Below, piece after piece: positions 8,906-19,253 of a stretch of DNA of 64,000 nucleotides (position 1 is its first letter; every line of letters begins with the position of its first letter). The notes beneath the pieces are model-generated. The model worked only from the letters and a program-made list of their open reading frames with translations, was not told where the DNA came from and searched no databases. Both the position numbers and the translations under genes were made by a program. Source of the stretch: Sphingomonas brevis (GTDB lineage: Bacteria > Pseudomonadota > Alphaproteobacteria > Sphingomonadales > Sphingomonadaceae); NCBI RefSeq assembly GCF_023516505.1, contig NZ_JAMGBB010000001.1:1860001-1924000 (forward strand), read 5' to 3'.

Positions 8906-9849
8906 ACATGGTAGAGCTCAGCCTGGTCATGCCGGTCAAGGACGAGGAAGCGGCGATCGGCCCCTGCCTGGCCCGGCTGATTCCGGTCATCGAGGCAATG
9001 GATGATCCGGCGGCGCGATCGTTCGAGATATTGTTCGTCGACGACGGCAGCAGCGACGCTACCCTTGACGTCATTCGCAAGGCCAATGCGGCCGATGGCC
9101 GCATCCGCGGGATTTCGCTGTCGCGGAATTTCGGCAAGGAAGCTGCGCTGACCGCCGGGATCGACGCGGCCCGCGGAATGGCAGTGGTCCCGCTCGACGT
9201 CGACCTGCAGGACCCGCCGGAAGCGCTCCCGAAAATGGTCGCTCAATGGCGTCAGGGGTTCGACGTCGTTTACGGCGTGCGGGACAATCGCGAAACCGAC
9301 AGCCTGCCAAAGCGGATCACCGCCGACTTTTATTACCGGGCCCATAATTGGCTTTCCAACGACAAGATTCCCGAACATGCCGGAGACTTTCGGCTGCTCG
9401 ACCGGAAGGTGGTCGAGGTGATCCGGCGCATGCCGGAGCGCAATCGCTTCATGAAGGGCCTGTTTGCCTGGGCGGGCTTCAAGCAGACCGCGGTCAGCTA
9501 TCACCGCGAAGAGCGCAAGGTCGGCAGGACCAAGTATAATTATTGGAAGCTGTGGACGCTGGCGATTGATGGAATCACCTCGGCTTCGACTGCCCCGCTG
9601 CGCATCTGGAGCTACCTTGGCGGGGTCGTCGCCCTTGGCGCCTTGGGCTACGCGCTGTTCATCATCATTCGCACGCTGACCACCGGTATCGTCGTCCCCG
9701 GCTACGCCTCCTTGATGGTCGCGATCCTCTTTCTGGGAGGCCTTCAGCTGCTCTCCCTCGGTGTGCTCGGCGAATATGTCGGGCGGATACTGACCGAGAC
9801 CAAGGCGCGCCCGCTGTACGTCGTTCGCGAAACCATCGGCACCGACTGA
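8902..9849 (+). CDS. Polyprenyl-phosphate glycosyltransferase (GT2, GtrB/DPM1-like)
   Basis: A 315-residue enzyme with an N-terminal GT-A domain and two C-terminal membrane helices. Motifs are SLVMPVKDEEAAI, FVDDGSSDAT, SLSRNFGKEAALTAGID, the metal-binding PLDVDLQDPPE, and GDFRLLDRKVV followed by KVGRTKYNYWKL. This matches enzymes that charge bactoprenyl phosphate with a sugar on the cytoplasmic face. ATG 8902 is supported by the overlap with gtrA and by the GT2 motif starting six residues later; the frame extends upstream but that part is antisense-like in composition. Confidence 0.9.
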   Translation: MNMVELSLVMPVKDEEAAIGPCLARLIPVIEAMDDPAARSFEILFVDDGSSDATLDVIRKANAADGRIRGISLSRNFGKEAALTAGIDAARGMAVVPLDVDLQDPPEALPKMVAQWRQGFDVVYGVRDNRETDSLPKRITADFYYRAHNWLSNDKIPEHAGDFRLLDRKVVEVIRRMPERNRFMKGLFAWAGFKQTAVSYHREERKVGRTKYNYWKLWTLAIDGITSASTAPLRIWSYLGGVVALGALGYALFIIIRTLTTGIVVPGYASLMVAILFLGGLQLLSLGVLGEYVGRILTETKARPLYVVRETIGTD

Positions 9850-10580
9850 TGGAGCGAAAAGTCTATGACCAGATGGCGCAACTCGACAGCTGCCATTGGT
9901 GGTTCACCGCCCGCCGCCGGATTTTGGACGGCGTAATCGAGCGGATTGTCAGGCCGCCACGCGACGCTCGTATCCTCGAGCTCGGCGCCGGCACCGGCCA
10001 CAATCTGGCGATGCTGTCCCGCTTCGGCGAAGTTGAAGCGAGCGAGCTCGATCCTGGAGCGCGCGAACTGGCCAGCGAGCGGCTCGGCCGGCCGGTCGTC
10101 GAGGCCGCATTGCCCGACCTGTCGATGTTTCCGGCCGAGACCTATGACCTGGTGGCCCTGCTCGACGTGCTCGAGCATGTCACCGATGACACGGGATCGC
10201 TGACAGCCATCTTCGAACGGCTGAAGCCCGGCGGCGCGCTGCTCCTCACGGTTCCGATCAATCCGTGGATGTGGAGCGCACACGACGTCGCCCACCACCA
10301 TCATCGCCGCTACCGCAAGTCCGAAATCCGCCAACTCGCGACGAATGCGGGTTATCGGATTGACCTGCTGTCGCCGTTCAACAGCCTATTATTCCCGCCG
10401 ATCGCCGCAGTCAGGTTGGTTGGAAAGCTGACGCACAAGGACGACAGCGACGATGCCATGCCCTCGGCTCCCGTCAACAAGGTGCTCGACATGGTTTTTG
10501 GAATGGAGCGCGGCCTTATCGGCCGGGTCCCCTTACCGTTCGGAGTGTCCTTAGTCGCTGTTCTTCGCCGGCCTCGCTGA
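9849..10580 (+). CDS. Class I SAM-dependent methyltransferase
   Basis: A 243-residue protein. It has a cysteine- and tryptophan-containing N-terminal segment (DSCHWWFTARR), motif I ILELGAGTGHNL, an acidic end of strand 2 (ASELD), DLVALLDVLEHV as motif IV and LKPGGALLLTVP as post-motif. This is the Methyltransf_23/11 type often found in polysaccharide clusters. The substrate is probably a saccharide or lipid carrier. The start overlaps the preceding stop (TGATG). Its last 65 bases overlap the convergent membrane-protein gene. Confidence 0.85.
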   Translation: MERKVYDQMAQLDSCHWWFTARRRILDGVIERIVRPPRDARILELGAGTGHNLAMLSRFGEVEASELDPGARELASERLGRPVVEAALPDLSMFPAETYDLVALLDVLEHVTDDTGSLTAIFERLKPGGALLLTVPINPWMWSAHDVAHHHHRRYRKSEIRQLATNAGYRIDLLSPFNSLLFPPIAAVRLVGKLTHKDDSDDAMPSAPVNKVLDMVFGMERGLIGRVPLPFGVSLVAVLRRPR

Positions 10581-12147
10581 GCGGCACATGCTTTAGCAAT
10601 ATGGACCCCTTGACGGCCCAAACCGGCCGCCAGCCGTCGACCCAGTCCGCCGGGATAGGTCGCATATCGATCAGCCACAGATAATCGAAGGCGTCGTGGG
10701 GCAAATTGTAGAGCGCCGCGCGGACCGACCAGCCTTCATGCCGGCAGCCGGGATCGCGCACGATCTGCGATGGATCGCGCTGGAACCAGCCGGCCGCCGG
10801 GTAACGGACCGTCATCAGGGTCGAGCCGGCCATCGGCCAATGATCGTTGGTATAGGCCTCCTTGCGAACCGTCGCGATCGCGCCGAGATGGTCGGACCGC
10901 CTCAATGTCCAGCGCTCGCAGCGGTCCCACACCAGCACCGCGATCCGCGATCCGCGCTCGACATGGTCGAGCGCCTGCAGCTGGACCTTTTGCCGATTCC
11001 AGGCGATCGCCATGCTCGCGGTCGTTCCGGCGATCCGCACCAGCATGAAGCCGACCGCCGCCACCGCCAGCCAGGTCGCCAGCGGAAAGCGCGTTTCGTT
11101 CTTGAAACGGACCGCAAGGATGAAGATCGCCGCCGCGAACGGCACCAGCCGCATATCGGCATAGGCCGACCCGAACACGATGCGCGGCAGCAGCACGTAG
11201 GTGGCCGCCAGCATCAAGCCGGAAAAGGCGAGGTTACGCGACAGGGTCAGGCGCGGATGGATCAGGGCGAAGACCGGCACCGCCAGCACGACCGCGGCCG
11301 AGGCGATGTCGAACGCCTCCCACCGGTCGCGGAACATTCGCAGCAGATATTGCCACTTATAGTCCCAGTCGAACCACTTGTGCGTCAGCCCGCCCGTCGC
11401 TTCCGTCCGCCAAAGCACGACCAGGAGCACCGGAAGCGCCATAACCGCGGCGTGGTAGGCACCGCGCAGGATCGCCATCCACCAGCTTCTTCCCCGATCG
11501 TGCTGGCGGACGCATTCTGCCGAAAAGCACATCAGCCCCAGCGTGCCCCAGCCAAAGGTGTGGGCGAAGAAGACGATGAAGCTGATCGGCACGAACAATA
11601 TGGCACGAAGCCTGGACTTGCCCAGGCGGCCAAGCCGCAGCCACAGGCCGAATGCCAGCAACGCCAACGCCATCGACAGCGCGAAATTGACGAAGCCGAA
11701 CATGAAGGGATGCCCGAAGGCCAGCGGCAGCGCAAAGGCCACGGTCGGCGGCAGTCGATTATGCACTTCGCGAGCAACCCACAGCATGCCGGCTACGGTC
11801 ATTGGCGGGATCGACATCACCACCAGCTTGGTTGCCGGTTCGACCCCCAGCAGCTTCGATAAGGGCACCACAATCAGGTCGACGCCGAGATTGCCGATCG
11901 GCAGCCAGCGGAACGAAAACCATTGCTGCAGGAAGGGGCTGGTGGCGAGGTCGGCGGCGACTTTGTAGCGACCCATATGGCCGCCGATGTCGACGATCGG
12001 CGGGATCGCCGGATAGAGGAACGGTACGAAGGCCAGCAGGATCATTGCCGCAACGAACGGTCGCCCTTCCCACCATGGGCGCGGAGACCCTTTGGGCAGC
12101 GCCGCAGGCGCAGCCTGTTCGGCTACGAGATGCGGCGTCTTGATCAA
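10516..12147 (-). CDS. Large polytopic membrane protein of unknown function
   Basis: A 543-residue protein with about ten or eleven membrane helices and a soluble C-terminal domain of about 150 residues containing [22 protein letters not shown] and [16 protein letters not shown]. The arrangement resembles GT-C glycosyltransferases, and [12 protein letters not shown] in the first loop could supply an acidic residue, but I do not recognise the family. The start is TTG 12147, overlapping the argG stop (TTGA), so it is probably translated together with argG. The 3' end overlaps the convergent methyltransferase by 65 bases. Confidence 0.72.
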   Translation of the reverse strand: MIKTPHLVAEQAAPAALPKGSPRPWWEGRPFVAAMILLAFVPFLYPAIPPIVDIGGHMGRYKVAADLATSPFLQQWFSFRWLPIGNLGVDLIVVPLSKLLGVEPATKLVVMSIPPMTVAGMLWVAREVHNRLPPTVAFALPLAFGHPFMFGFVNFALSMALALLAFGLWLRLGRLGKSRLRAILFVPISFIVFFAHTFGWGTLGLMCFSAECVRQHDRGRSWWMAILRGAYHAAVMALPVLLVVLWRTEATGGLTHKWFDWDYKWQYLLRMFRDRWEAFDIASAAVVLAVPVFALIHPRLTLSRNLAFSGLMLAATYVLLPRIVFGSAYADMRLVPFAAAIFILAVRFKNETRFPLATWLAVAAVGFMLVRIAGTTASMAIAWNRQKVQLQALDHVERGSRIAVLVWDRCERWTLRRSDHLGAIATVRKEAYTNDHWPMAGSTLMTVRYPAAGWFQRDPSQIVRDPGCRHEGWSVRAALYNLPHDAFDYLWLIDMRPIPADWVDGWRPVWAVKGSILLKHVPLSEAGEEQRLRTLRTVRGPGR

Positions 12148-13364
12148 ATGCGGTCACGCCTTCCGAGCAGGCGCAGGCGGAGCGCGTTCAGCTTGATGAA
12201 CCCTTCGGCATCCCGCTGGTCATAGGCGCCGGCGTCGTCCTCGAACGTCACTACCTTCTCGCTGTACAGGCTGTTCGGCGACTTTCGGCCGGTAACATGG
12301 ACTCCGCCCTTGTACAGTTTCATCCGTACCGTGCCGTCGACCTTGGCCTGGCTCTGGTCGATCGCCGCCTGCAGCATCTCGCGCTCGGGCGCGAACCAGA
12401 ATCCGTTGTAGATCAGCTCCGCGTAGCGCGGCATCAGCTCGTCCTTGAGGTGCGCCGCACCGCGATCGAGGGTCAGCTGCTCGATTGCCCGGTGCGCGGC
12501 ATGGTAGATGGTGCCGCCCGGGGTCTCGTACATGCCGCGGCTCTTCATCCCGACGAAGCGGTTCTCGACCAGGTCGAGCCGGCCGATGCCGTGCCGCTTG
12601 CCAAGCTCGTTAAGCCTGGTCAGCAGCGCCGCCGGCGACAGCGCCTCGCCGTTGACCGCGACCCCATCTCCGCCCTTGAAGTCGATGGTGATTTCCTCCG
12701 GCTTATCGGGCGCGGAAACCAGATCGTCGGTGCGCGAATAGACATAGTCCGGGACCTCTTCCCACGGATCCTCAAGCACCTTGCCCTCGGACGAAGTGTG
12801 CAGAATATTGGCGTCGGTCGAAAAGGGGCTTTCGCCACGCTTGTCCTTGGGGACGGGTATCTGGTTCTTCTCGGCAAAGTCGATCAGCGCGGTTCGGCTG
12901 TTCAGATCCCATTCGCGCCATGGCGCGATCACCTTGATGTCCGGCGCCAGCGCATAATAGCCGAGTTCGAACCGGACCTGGTCGTTGCCCTTGCCTGTGG
13001 CTCCATGGCTGACGGCGTCAGCGCCGACCGCCCTCGCAATTTCGACCTGGCGCTTGGCGATCAGCGGGCGGGCGATCGACGTGCCGAGCAAGTATAGCCC
13101 CTCGTACAGGGCATTGGCCCGCATCATCGGGAAGACGTAATCGCCGACGAATTCCTCGCGGAGGTCGTCGATAAAGATATGCTCCGGCCTGACGCCCATC
13201 AGCTCGGCCTTGTGCCGTGCGGGCCCCAGCTCCTCGCCCTGGCCAAGGTCGGCGGTGAAGGTCACCACTTCGCAAGCATATGTCTGCTGCAGCCATTTCA
13301 GGATCACGCTCGTGTCGAGGCCGCCAGAAAAGGCGAGCACGACGCGGTTGATCTGTTCGGCCAT
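12144..13364 (-). CDS. argG: Argininosuccinate synthase
   Basis: This enzyme condenses citrulline and aspartate with ATP in arginine synthesis. The 406-residue protein opens with [19 protein letters not shown] (PP-loop), then has [42 protein letters not shown] and [15 protein letters not shown] 13364 is preceded by AAGGA at normal spacing and gives the standard N-terminus; the in-frame extension to 13439 is not needed. The 3' end overlaps a membrane-protein gene unrelated to arginine. Confidence 0.97.
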   Translation of the reverse strand: MAEQINRVVLAFSGGLDTSVILKWLQQTYACEVVTFTADLGQGEELGPARHKAELMGVRPEHIFIDDLREEFVGDYVFPMMRANALYEGLYLLGTSIARPLIAKRQVEIARAVGADAVSHGATGKGNDQVRFELGYYALAPDIKVIAPWREWDLNSRTALIDFAEKNQIPVPKDKRGESPFSTDANILHTSSEGKVLEDPWEEVPDYVYSRTDDLVSAPDKPEEITIDFKGGDGVAVNGEALSPAALLTRLNELGKRHGIGRLDLVENRFVGMKSRGMYETPGGTIYHAAHRAIEQLTLDRGAAHLKDELMPRYAELIYNGFWFAPEREMLQAAIDQSQAKVDGTVRMKLYKGGVHVTGRKSPNSLYSEKVVTFEDDAGAYDQRDAEGFIKLNALRLRLLGRRDRI

Positions 13365-13496
13365 CTTGGTGTTTTCCTTCATGTTGAGGCTGCCCGGACG
13401 GGTGGCGGGCGCCTTGCCACCATCACCCCTGCCGTTCAAGCGCCATACAGATAATCGGGATTAGCCCTTCTTTTCCTGTAGAGGAGGGGCTGACTC

Positions 13497-14183
13497 ATGA
13501 AGAAGTTTCTGATCGCTACGGCCGCGCTGATGGCTGGGACCGTCGCTCTGGCCCAGAATGCTCAAACAGCGGCCCCGCCGCCCGCTCCGCCGGCCCCGCC
13601 CGCGCCAATGGCGCATCCGATGGCAGACAAGGTCATGACCCGCGCCGAAACGGTAGCGATGGTCCGGGAGCATTTCGGGCGGATGGATACCGACCGTAAC
13701 GGTTCAATTACCAAGGAAGAGATTGAGCAGGGCCATGAGAAGATGGCCGCTCACTTCAAGGATGGGCCGGGCGGACCGCACCGGATGATGATGCACGATG
13801 GGCCGATGGGCGATCCCAACGCGGCCTTCGATCGGTTGGATGCCAACCGCGATGGCGCAATCAGCCGCGACGAATTCGCCAAGGCTCATGAAGAGCGGAT
13901 CGAAAAGCGCATCGAAATTCGCGAGCAGCGCAAGGAAGCGCTGGGCGACAAGGGCGATCGGGGCGAGCTTCGGCCGCACCGATTTGGCGGTGGACGGATG
14001 ATCGTCATGGCCGATACCAACCACGACGGACAGATTACACTAGCCGAGGCTGAAACCCTCGCCCTTCAGCACTTCGACCAGATGGATGCCAATCATGACG
14101 GCCAGGTCACGCCGGAAGAGCGCCGCGCCGCCCGGCCGATGATTCACAAGAAGGTGATCGAAGAGCGCAAGACCGACGGCTAG
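13497..14183 (+). CDS. Exported EF-hand protein with four calcium-binding loops
   Basis: A 228-residue protein with a signal peptide (about residues 1-19, ending VALAQ) and a Pro/Ala-rich linker. Two EF-hand pairs follow. The loops are DTDRNGSITKEE, DANRDGAISRDE, DTNHDGQITLAE and DANHDGQVTPEE, each with Asp at 1, 3 and 5 and Glu at 12. A charged helix rich in Glu, Arg and Lys separates the pairs. It is probably periplasmic and may buffer or sense calcium. It is convergent with cfa, overlapping by four bases. Confidence 0.85.
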   Translation: MKKFLIATAALMAGTVALAQNAQTAAPPPAPPAPPAPMAHPMADKVMTRAETVAMVREHFGRMDTDRNGSITKEEIEQGHEKMAAHFKDGPGGPHRMMMHDGPMGDPNAAFDRLDANRDGAISRDEFAKAHEERIEKRIEIREQRKEALGDKGDRGELRPHRFGGGRMIVMADTNHDGQITLAEAETLALQHFDQMDANHDGQVTPEERRAARPMIHKKVIEERKTDG

Positions 14184-15421
14184 GCGGCCTTTCTCGGAGC
14201 GGCATCGGCGCGCCGGTACCGCTCCTCCGCCTCGAACATATAGTCGCGGGTGATCGGCACCGCATGGCGGTCGCGGATGTACTGGACCTGGTAATTGCAG
14301 GCCGCGCCGCTCTCGAACATCACGATCCCGCCGGCAAGGTAGAATTCCCACATCCGGAAGAAGCGCTCGTCATACATGGCGACGATCTGGTCGCGGGCCT
14401 GGGTCGCCCGTTCGAGCCAATGGCGCAGCGTATAGGCATAATGCAGCCTTAACATCTCGACATCGCTGGCGATCAGCCGGACTTTCTCGCTCGCTGCGCT
14501 CATCTGGCTGAGCGACGGCAGGTGATAGCCGGGGAAGACCCATTTGTCGGTGAATGGATCGGGCGCACCGGCCTGCCCAAGCTTGCCGATCGTGTGGAGC
14601 AACATCACCCCATCCTCGGCCAGCAGCTCCCGGCATTTGGCGTAAAACTCCTCATAGTGGGCCGCGCCGACATGTTCGAACATGCCGATCGACACGATCC
14701 GGTCGAAGCTGCCTTCGAGATGGCGATAGTCGATCAGTTCGAATTTCACCCGGTCGGCGACTCCTGCCTCCTCCGCCCGGCGCCGCGCGACCTTGAGCTG
14801 CTCCTCCGACAGCGTGATTCCGAGCACGTCGACGTCGGCGACCCGGTTCAGGTACAGCGCCGTGCCGCCCCAGCCCGAACCGATGTCGAGCACTCTCATT
14901 CCGGGCTTCAGGTGGAGCTTGGCGGCGATATGCGCTTTCTTGTCGGCCTGGGCCTGCTCCAGGCTGTTGGCCGGGTCGGTGAAGTAGGCGCAGCTGTATT
15001 GACGATCGCCGTCGAGGAACAGCTCGTACAGCTCATCCTTGAGGTCATAGTGATGCGCGACGTTGCGCCTCGACTTGGCCGGCTTGTTGCGGCGGAGCAG
15101 CTTCTTCAGGCCCTTGATCTTGCCCTTGCGCATCAGTGAGCGGCCTTCGCCGCCCTGCTCCCAGGGATTGGCCCCGGTGATCAGCTCCAACAGGTCGAGG
15201 ATCGTCCCGTCCTCAATGATGAGGCGCCCGTCCATGTAGGTTTCGCCGATGTTGAGGCGCGGATTGCGAACCAGGTCGAAGGCGACGCGCTTGTCGGCGA
15301 AACGAACCGTCAGCTCCTTGCCGTCGCCAGGCCCATAGGTTTCGCGGCTGCCGTCGGACTGGACAAGCGTGATCCGACCCCTGGTCAGCAACGTCCCGAT
15401 CAACCTGGAAATCAACGCCAT
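14180..15421 (-). CDS. cfa: Cyclopropane-fatty-acyl-phospholipid synthase family
   Basis: A SAM-dependent enzyme that methylenates unsaturated acyl chains of membrane phospholipids. The 413-residue protein has an N-terminal lipid-binding part, NVAHHYDLKDELYELFLD, QYSCAYF, the SAM motif VLDIGSGWGGTALYL, GITLSEEQ, DRIVSIGMFEHVG and KWVFPGYHLPSL. The YSCAYF and GMFEH motifs are typical of active CFA synthases. ATG 15421 gives the usual length. Confidence 0.92.
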   Translation of the reverse strand: MALISRLIGTLLTRGRITLVQSDGSRETYGPGDGKELTVRFADKRVAFDLVRNPRLNIGETYMDGRLIIEDGTILDLLELITGANPWEQGGEGRSLMRKGKIKGLKKLLRRNKPAKSRRNVAHHYDLKDELYELFLDGDRQYSCAYFTDPANSLEQAQADKKAHIAAKLHLKPGMRVLDIGSGWGGTALYLNRVADVDVLGITLSEEQLKVARRRAEEAGVADRVKFELIDYRHLEGSFDRIVSIGMFEHVGAAHYEEFYAKCRELLAEDGVMLLHTIGKLGQAGAPDPFTDKWVFPGYHLPSLSQMSAASEKVRLIASDVEMLRLHYAYTLRHWLERATQARDQIVAMYDERFFRMWEFYLAGGIVMFESGAACNYQVQYIRDRHAVPITRDYMFEAEERYRRADAAPRKAA

Positions 15422-15545
15422 TCATTACCTCCGGTCAGGAAGGCACGTTGGCTGGTTAAGCAGCCGCGTTCAAGTCTGCCCCGGCCCACCTTCGCGACTT
15501 CCCATCAAAAACCTTCTCACATAAGATGAGCACGGGGGAGGTGTT

Positions 15546-17156
15546 ATGGGGATTCAGGACGTGCATCATGCGGTTCGCGAAGACCTCGCCGATCTGGCCT
15601 CGGCGGCGCCGACGTTTGAAGGCCATCAGGCTGCAGCGGGCCAACCCAAGCTTAGACAGCTTACCTTTTCAATTTTGGCGGTCTTGGCAGCCATAGCCAT
15701 ATTACTTCAACTCAAGACGTATCCCAATCACGACGTCGCTTGGGTGCTATGGGGTACTCGTGAAATGTTGATGGGCGCCAAATGGGGTGTCAATATCATC
15801 GAGCCGAATCCCCCGCTGGCTTGGTATCTCTCAATTCCTACTACGATTATTGCCATGTGGTCAGGACTTCCGCTCGATTGGATTTTTCGAATCGCGGTAG
15901 TCGCCGCGGGTGCATTGTCTGTTGAATACTTCTGTCGGCTTTTGCCTGGCGAGCCCACGCGCGTTCGTTATGCGATGCTATGCGCCACTGCCGCGACTAG
16001 CCTCTTGATACTGCCCGGGAAGGAGTTTGGCCAGCGAGAGCACTTAGTTGCGATTGGAATACTTCCCTATTTAGCGTTATGTGGCCAACGAATTTGCGCG
16101 AAATGTGAGACTGGGGCTGCAAAAGCCGCAGCTATTGGCGTCTATGCTGCATTTGGCCTTGCGCTGAAACCATATTTTCTCGTGGCCCCACTTTGTTTAG
16201 AATTGGCCATTCAAATTGCGCGCAAGCGAAAAATATCATTAATACGTCCTGAGAATCTAGCCATATGTGGAGTCGGTTTAATATATGCAGCCGAACTGTT
16301 CTTATTCGAGCAGGATTATTTGCAACAAGTTGTTCCATTGGCGAGCTCCATCTATTGGTCCTTCGACCGTCCTTTGGCAGAAGTATGGGACAACGTTCAA
16401 CCGCAAATATTATCTGTGCTGCCGTTTGTATTGATTGTATTCGTGAAACGGGATCGGATTGGAATTGTCTTTCTTGCTGCACTGGTGGGATTTATTGCTT
16501 CCTATTTCGTGCAGCACAAAGGTTACCAGTATCACTTATTTCCATTCAGCGTAGTCGCATTGCTCTTGCTGGCACATTTAGCATCGGAACTGCGCGGCCT
16601 CGTGCGAATACCCATTCTCATCGCCCTGATAGCCTATCTCGGGATCTGCGCCCTACCGACTGTCCGGTGGTGGAAAGATAACCGGCCGGGCGGCCCAAGT
16701 GCGCTTGAGGTTGATCGAATGCGTAATTCAATAGCCGAGCATGCACTCAATGGCCGATTTTTGGTAGTCTCTCTTCACCCATATCCTACCTTCCCCGTCG
16801 CCATTTACACTGGAGCGCATCATGTCTCCCGCACGAACAGCCACTGGTTTTTGGGAGCGACGGCTCAGCTTCGAGCAGGTCTGGCAATACGACCAGACGC
16901 GGCCATGATTGAGAAGCATGCTCGCGAATTCATGCTTCACGACCTGTCCCAAATGCCCGACCTAGTGCTGATCGATACGGATGCCGCTCGTCACACCATG
17001 GGGCCAAGGGACTTTGATTATCTGGCGTTCTTCAAGGAAGACCCAGCATTCCAAGAAGCGTGGCGGCAGTATCGGGAGATCGAGCCAATCGGCAAATTTC
17101 GGCAGTTTGTCCGGATTGATACCAGAGTTCGCACGAAGGAAGCACAGGTCTCATGA
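15546..17156 (+). CDS. Polytopic membrane protein, GT-C-like, in a low-GC cassette
   Basis: A 536-residue protein with about eleven helices. The first loop has KTYPNHDVAWVLWGTREML, with an acidic residue placed as in GT-C mannosyl- or arabinosyltransferases, and NPPLAWYLSIP follows. I do not recognise the subfamily. ATG 15546 is preceded by GGGGGAGG. Codons ending in A or T are far commoner than in neighbours such as cfa, and this continues to 19.25 kb, suggesting transfer. The gene overlaps the following GT2 by four bases. Confidence 0.72.
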   Translation: MGIQDVHHAVREDLADLASAAPTFEGHQAAAGQPKLRQLTFSILAVLAAIAILLQLKTYPNHDVAWVLWGTREMLMGAKWGVNIIEPNPPLAWYLSIPTTIIAMWSGLPLDWIFRIAVVAAGALSVEYFCRLLPGEPTRVRYAMLCATAATSLLILPGKEFGQREHLVAIGILPYLALCGQRICAKCETGAAKAAAIGVYAAFGLALKPYFLVAPLCLELAIQIARKRKISLIRPENLAICGVGLIYAAELFLFEQDYLQQVVPLASSIYWSFDRPLAEVWDNVQPQILSVLPFVLIVFVKRDRIGIVFLAALVGFIASYFVQHKGYQYHLFPFSVVALLLLAHLASELRGLVRIPILIALIAYLGICALPTVRWWKDNRPGGPSALEVDRMRNSIAEHALNGRFLVVSLHPYPTFPVAIYTGAHHVSRTNSHWFLGATAQLRAGLAIRPDAAMIEKHAREFMLHDLSQMPDLVLIDTDAARHTMGPRDFDYLAFFKEDPAFQEAWRQYREIEPIGKFRQFVRIDTRVRTKEAQVS

Positions 17157-18172
17157 AAGGTAGTCGTGCCCCCTATCGAATTGCTGTGGTCATCCCTTGC
17201 TTCAATGTTGGTCAAACGATTGCCACTGTGGTGGAAACCATCCCGGGCGACATTTGGCGCATCTATTGTGTGGACGATTGCAGTCGCGACGACACGCAAT
17301 CTGTAATCACCCATTTCAGCAAGACGGACTCGCGCATTCGTGGAATCTGGCGTGAGCGTAACGGCGGCGTCGGCGCCGCATTTATGGACGGATTGACCAA
17401 GGCAATCGGCGACGGTGCCGAGATCATTGTCAAGGTCGATGGCGATGGGCAAATGAACGGCGCCTTCGTGAATGAATTCGCAGCGCCGATCGTCGAGGGT
17501 GAGGCCGATTATGTAAAAGGAAACCGCTTCTTCGACATCGAGCGGGTCCTGGCGATGCCCCGTATCCGGCTGGTCGGAAATGCCGGGCTTTCCTTTCTGT
17601 CCAAATTGTCGACCGGCTACTGGAATCTCTTCGATCCCACAAATGGTTACATAGCGATCCACAGCGATATTGCTCGATTGATTCCGGCGCATAAGGTGCA
17701 CCAGAGATACTTCTTCGAGTCCGACCTTTTATTTCGGCTAGCCATCCTCCGCGCGAAGGTCGTCGAATTGCCGCTGGAGACCGTCTACGAAGGCGAAGCT
17801 AGCCACCTCAATACGTGGCGTTGCCTGATCACGTTCCCGTTTCTGCATTTCAGAAACTTCTTCAAACGGCTGATTTACAACTATGTCGTCAGAAATTTCA
17901 GCGTAGGCTCGATCGCACTTCCAACTGGACTTCTCCTTGTATTGTCGGGCGTGATTTACGGCGTAATCAAGTGGCTGGACAGTTTCAGAACTGGAGACCC
18001 TGCCACCGCAGGCACAGTCATGCTGAGCGCGCTGCCGGTGCTGGTGGGCATACAGTTCATCTTGAGTTTTTTGGCACATGATGTTGCATCAGTTCCAGAT
18101 GCACCAATCCACAATCGCCTGAATCACAAGAAGACGATTGTAACTCCTGAGAGAAAAGCAAGAAATAAATGA
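17153..18172 (+). CDS. Glycosyltransferase family 2 with C-terminal membrane helices
   Basis: A 339-residue enzyme with the GT-A motifs VVIPCFNVGQTI, CVDDCSRDDT, GGVGAAFMDGLTKA and VKVDGDGQM (DxD at about residue 98-100). NGYIAIHSDIARLIP and two C-terminal hydrophobic helices follow. This resembles dolichyl/bactoprenyl-phosphate sugar synthases, though the DxD segment differs from the gene at 8902. It overlaps both neighbours by four bases (ATGA), so the four-gene cassette is one operon. Confidence 0.85.
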   Translation: MKGSRAPYRIAVVIPCFNVGQTIATVVETIPGDIWRIYCVDDCSRDDTQSVITHFSKTDSRIRGIWRERNGGVGAAFMDGLTKAIGDGAEIIVKVDGDGQMNGAFVNEFAAPIVEGEADYVKGNRFFDIERVLAMPRIRLVGNAGLSFLSKLSTGYWNLFDPTNGYIAIHSDIARLIPAHKVHQRYFFESDLLFRLAILRAKVVELPLETVYEGEASHLNTWRCLITFPFLHFRNFFKRLIYNYVVRNFSVGSIALPTGLLLVLSGVIYGVIKWLDSFRTGDPATAGTVMLSALPVLVGIQFILSFLAHDVASVPDAPIHNRLNHKKTIVTPERKARNK

Positions 18173-18819
18173 CCAGCATGATCGCGCATATCAGGAGGCG
18201 CCAGCGAGTGCTGAGGGCAGCAATCGAATACAAAAAGGATTTTGAGGCATGGGAAGAAAGCTGCGTTCCTTCCTATTGCCACCCTAACCCGGCGGCTGCT
18301 TATGTCAGCTGGCTGCGACTGTTTGCTGCTGCGGATCTTTCAAAGCGTGTCGGACCGCCTGCCAGAAGGGCATTGGATTTTGGCTCTTCAATTGGAGAGC
18401 TTGGCCACCTCCTTCCCAATACCGCCAAGTATGACTTTATCGAAGAACTCGATGCTGCAGCTGAGTTCCTGATTGAGCAGTTGCCCGACGCTCGGCGAAC
18501 GACATTGGAAGGCGCGCTGCAAGGCTCCTATGATCGCATATTCGCAATCGATTCCCTCGAGCACAACGCCAGCTATCGCGCCTTGCTTACGACTCTCATC
18601 ACCAAGCTCGCGCCTGGTGGTGTGTTCATCTTGTCGGGGCCAACCGAGAATAGGCTGTATAAATTGGGTCGCAAAATTGCCGGGTTTGAGGGTCACTATC
18701 ATGAGACTAATATCCACGCGATCGAAGCAGCTGCCGGCGAGATGATGAGCCGGCTTGCTGTCAAGACCATCTTGCCAATCGCACCCCTTTTTAGGGTTAC
18801 TGCATGGACCGCAAAATAG
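18169..18819 (+). CDS. Class I SAM-dependent methyltransferase
   Basis: A 216-residue protein with motif I ALDFGSSIGELGHLL, a helix containing FIEELDAAAEFL, DRIFAIDSLEHN in the motif IV position, and LAPGGVFILSGPTEN. It matches Methyltransf_11/23 enzymes of saccharide clusters. The motif I glycines are partly replaced (GSSIGE instead of GxGxG), so SAM binding should be regarded as likely rather than shown. It overlaps the next gtrA gene by 16 bases. Confidence 0.78.
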   Translation: MTSMIAHIRRRQRVLRAAIEYKKDFEAWEESCVPSYCHPNPAAAYVSWLRLFAAADLSKRVGPPARRALDFGSSIGELGHLLPNTAKYDFIEELDAAAEFLIEQLPDARRTTLEGALQGSYDRIFAIDSLEHNASYRALLTTLITKLAPGGVFILSGPTENRLYKLGRKIAGFEGHYHETNIHAIEAAAGEMMSRLAVKTILPIAPLFRVTAWTAK

Positions 18820-19253
18820 GCCGCTACAGCCTGACGGCGGCGGCTTTGGGGCTGCTACCCACAAAGATCCGAACGATTGCGGAACAAATGAGTCGGTACG
18901 CGATTGCCGGCTTGGGAATTACTTTGGCGGTTGCAGCAAGCTACTGGGCGCTCGCCGAACTTGGCCAGATCGATCCAATGATCTCGCTAGCGATAGTCGT
19001 GCCCATATTTGGCGCTATTAGCTACATAACGCATGGTTCGTTTAGCTTTCGAGGCCATGGCGAAAGAGATCGGCACCATATTCGTGCTGGCCGCTTCGTA
19101 TTTGTGGCGCTGGTCACGTTCCTGCTCAATCAGTTCCATGTTTGGCTACTGGTCAAACAGCTCGGTGGGCCAACCTGGTGGCCAACTATTCCTATGGTGC
19201 TGGTAACGCCGCTAGTGACGTTCGTGCTACTACGCCGCTACGTATATAACTAA
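18804..19253 (+). CDS. GtrA-family membrane protein (copy 2)
   Basis: A 149-residue four-helix protein, a close paralogue of the protein at 8483: shared segments are [32 protein letters not shown] and [11 protein letters not shown]. The DNA differs strongly in base composition from copy 1, so this is divergence in separate genomes or relaxed drift rather than a recent tandem duplication. It probably moves or orients the lipid-linked sugar made by the GT2 at 17153. Its stop overlaps the convergent rlmN stop. Confidence 0.87.
   Translation: MDRKIGRYSLTAAALGLLPTKIRTIAEQMSRYAIAGLGITLAVAASYWALAELGQIDPMISLAIVVPIFGAISYITHGSFSFRGHGERDRHHIRAGRFVFVALVTFLLNQFHVWLLVKQLGGPTWWPTIPMVLVTPLVTFVLLRRYVYN

Noticed and set aside
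10696-11862. A 388-residue forward protein
   Set aside because: Antisense to the membrane protein at 10516-12147, with low-complexity His/Gln/Arg content.
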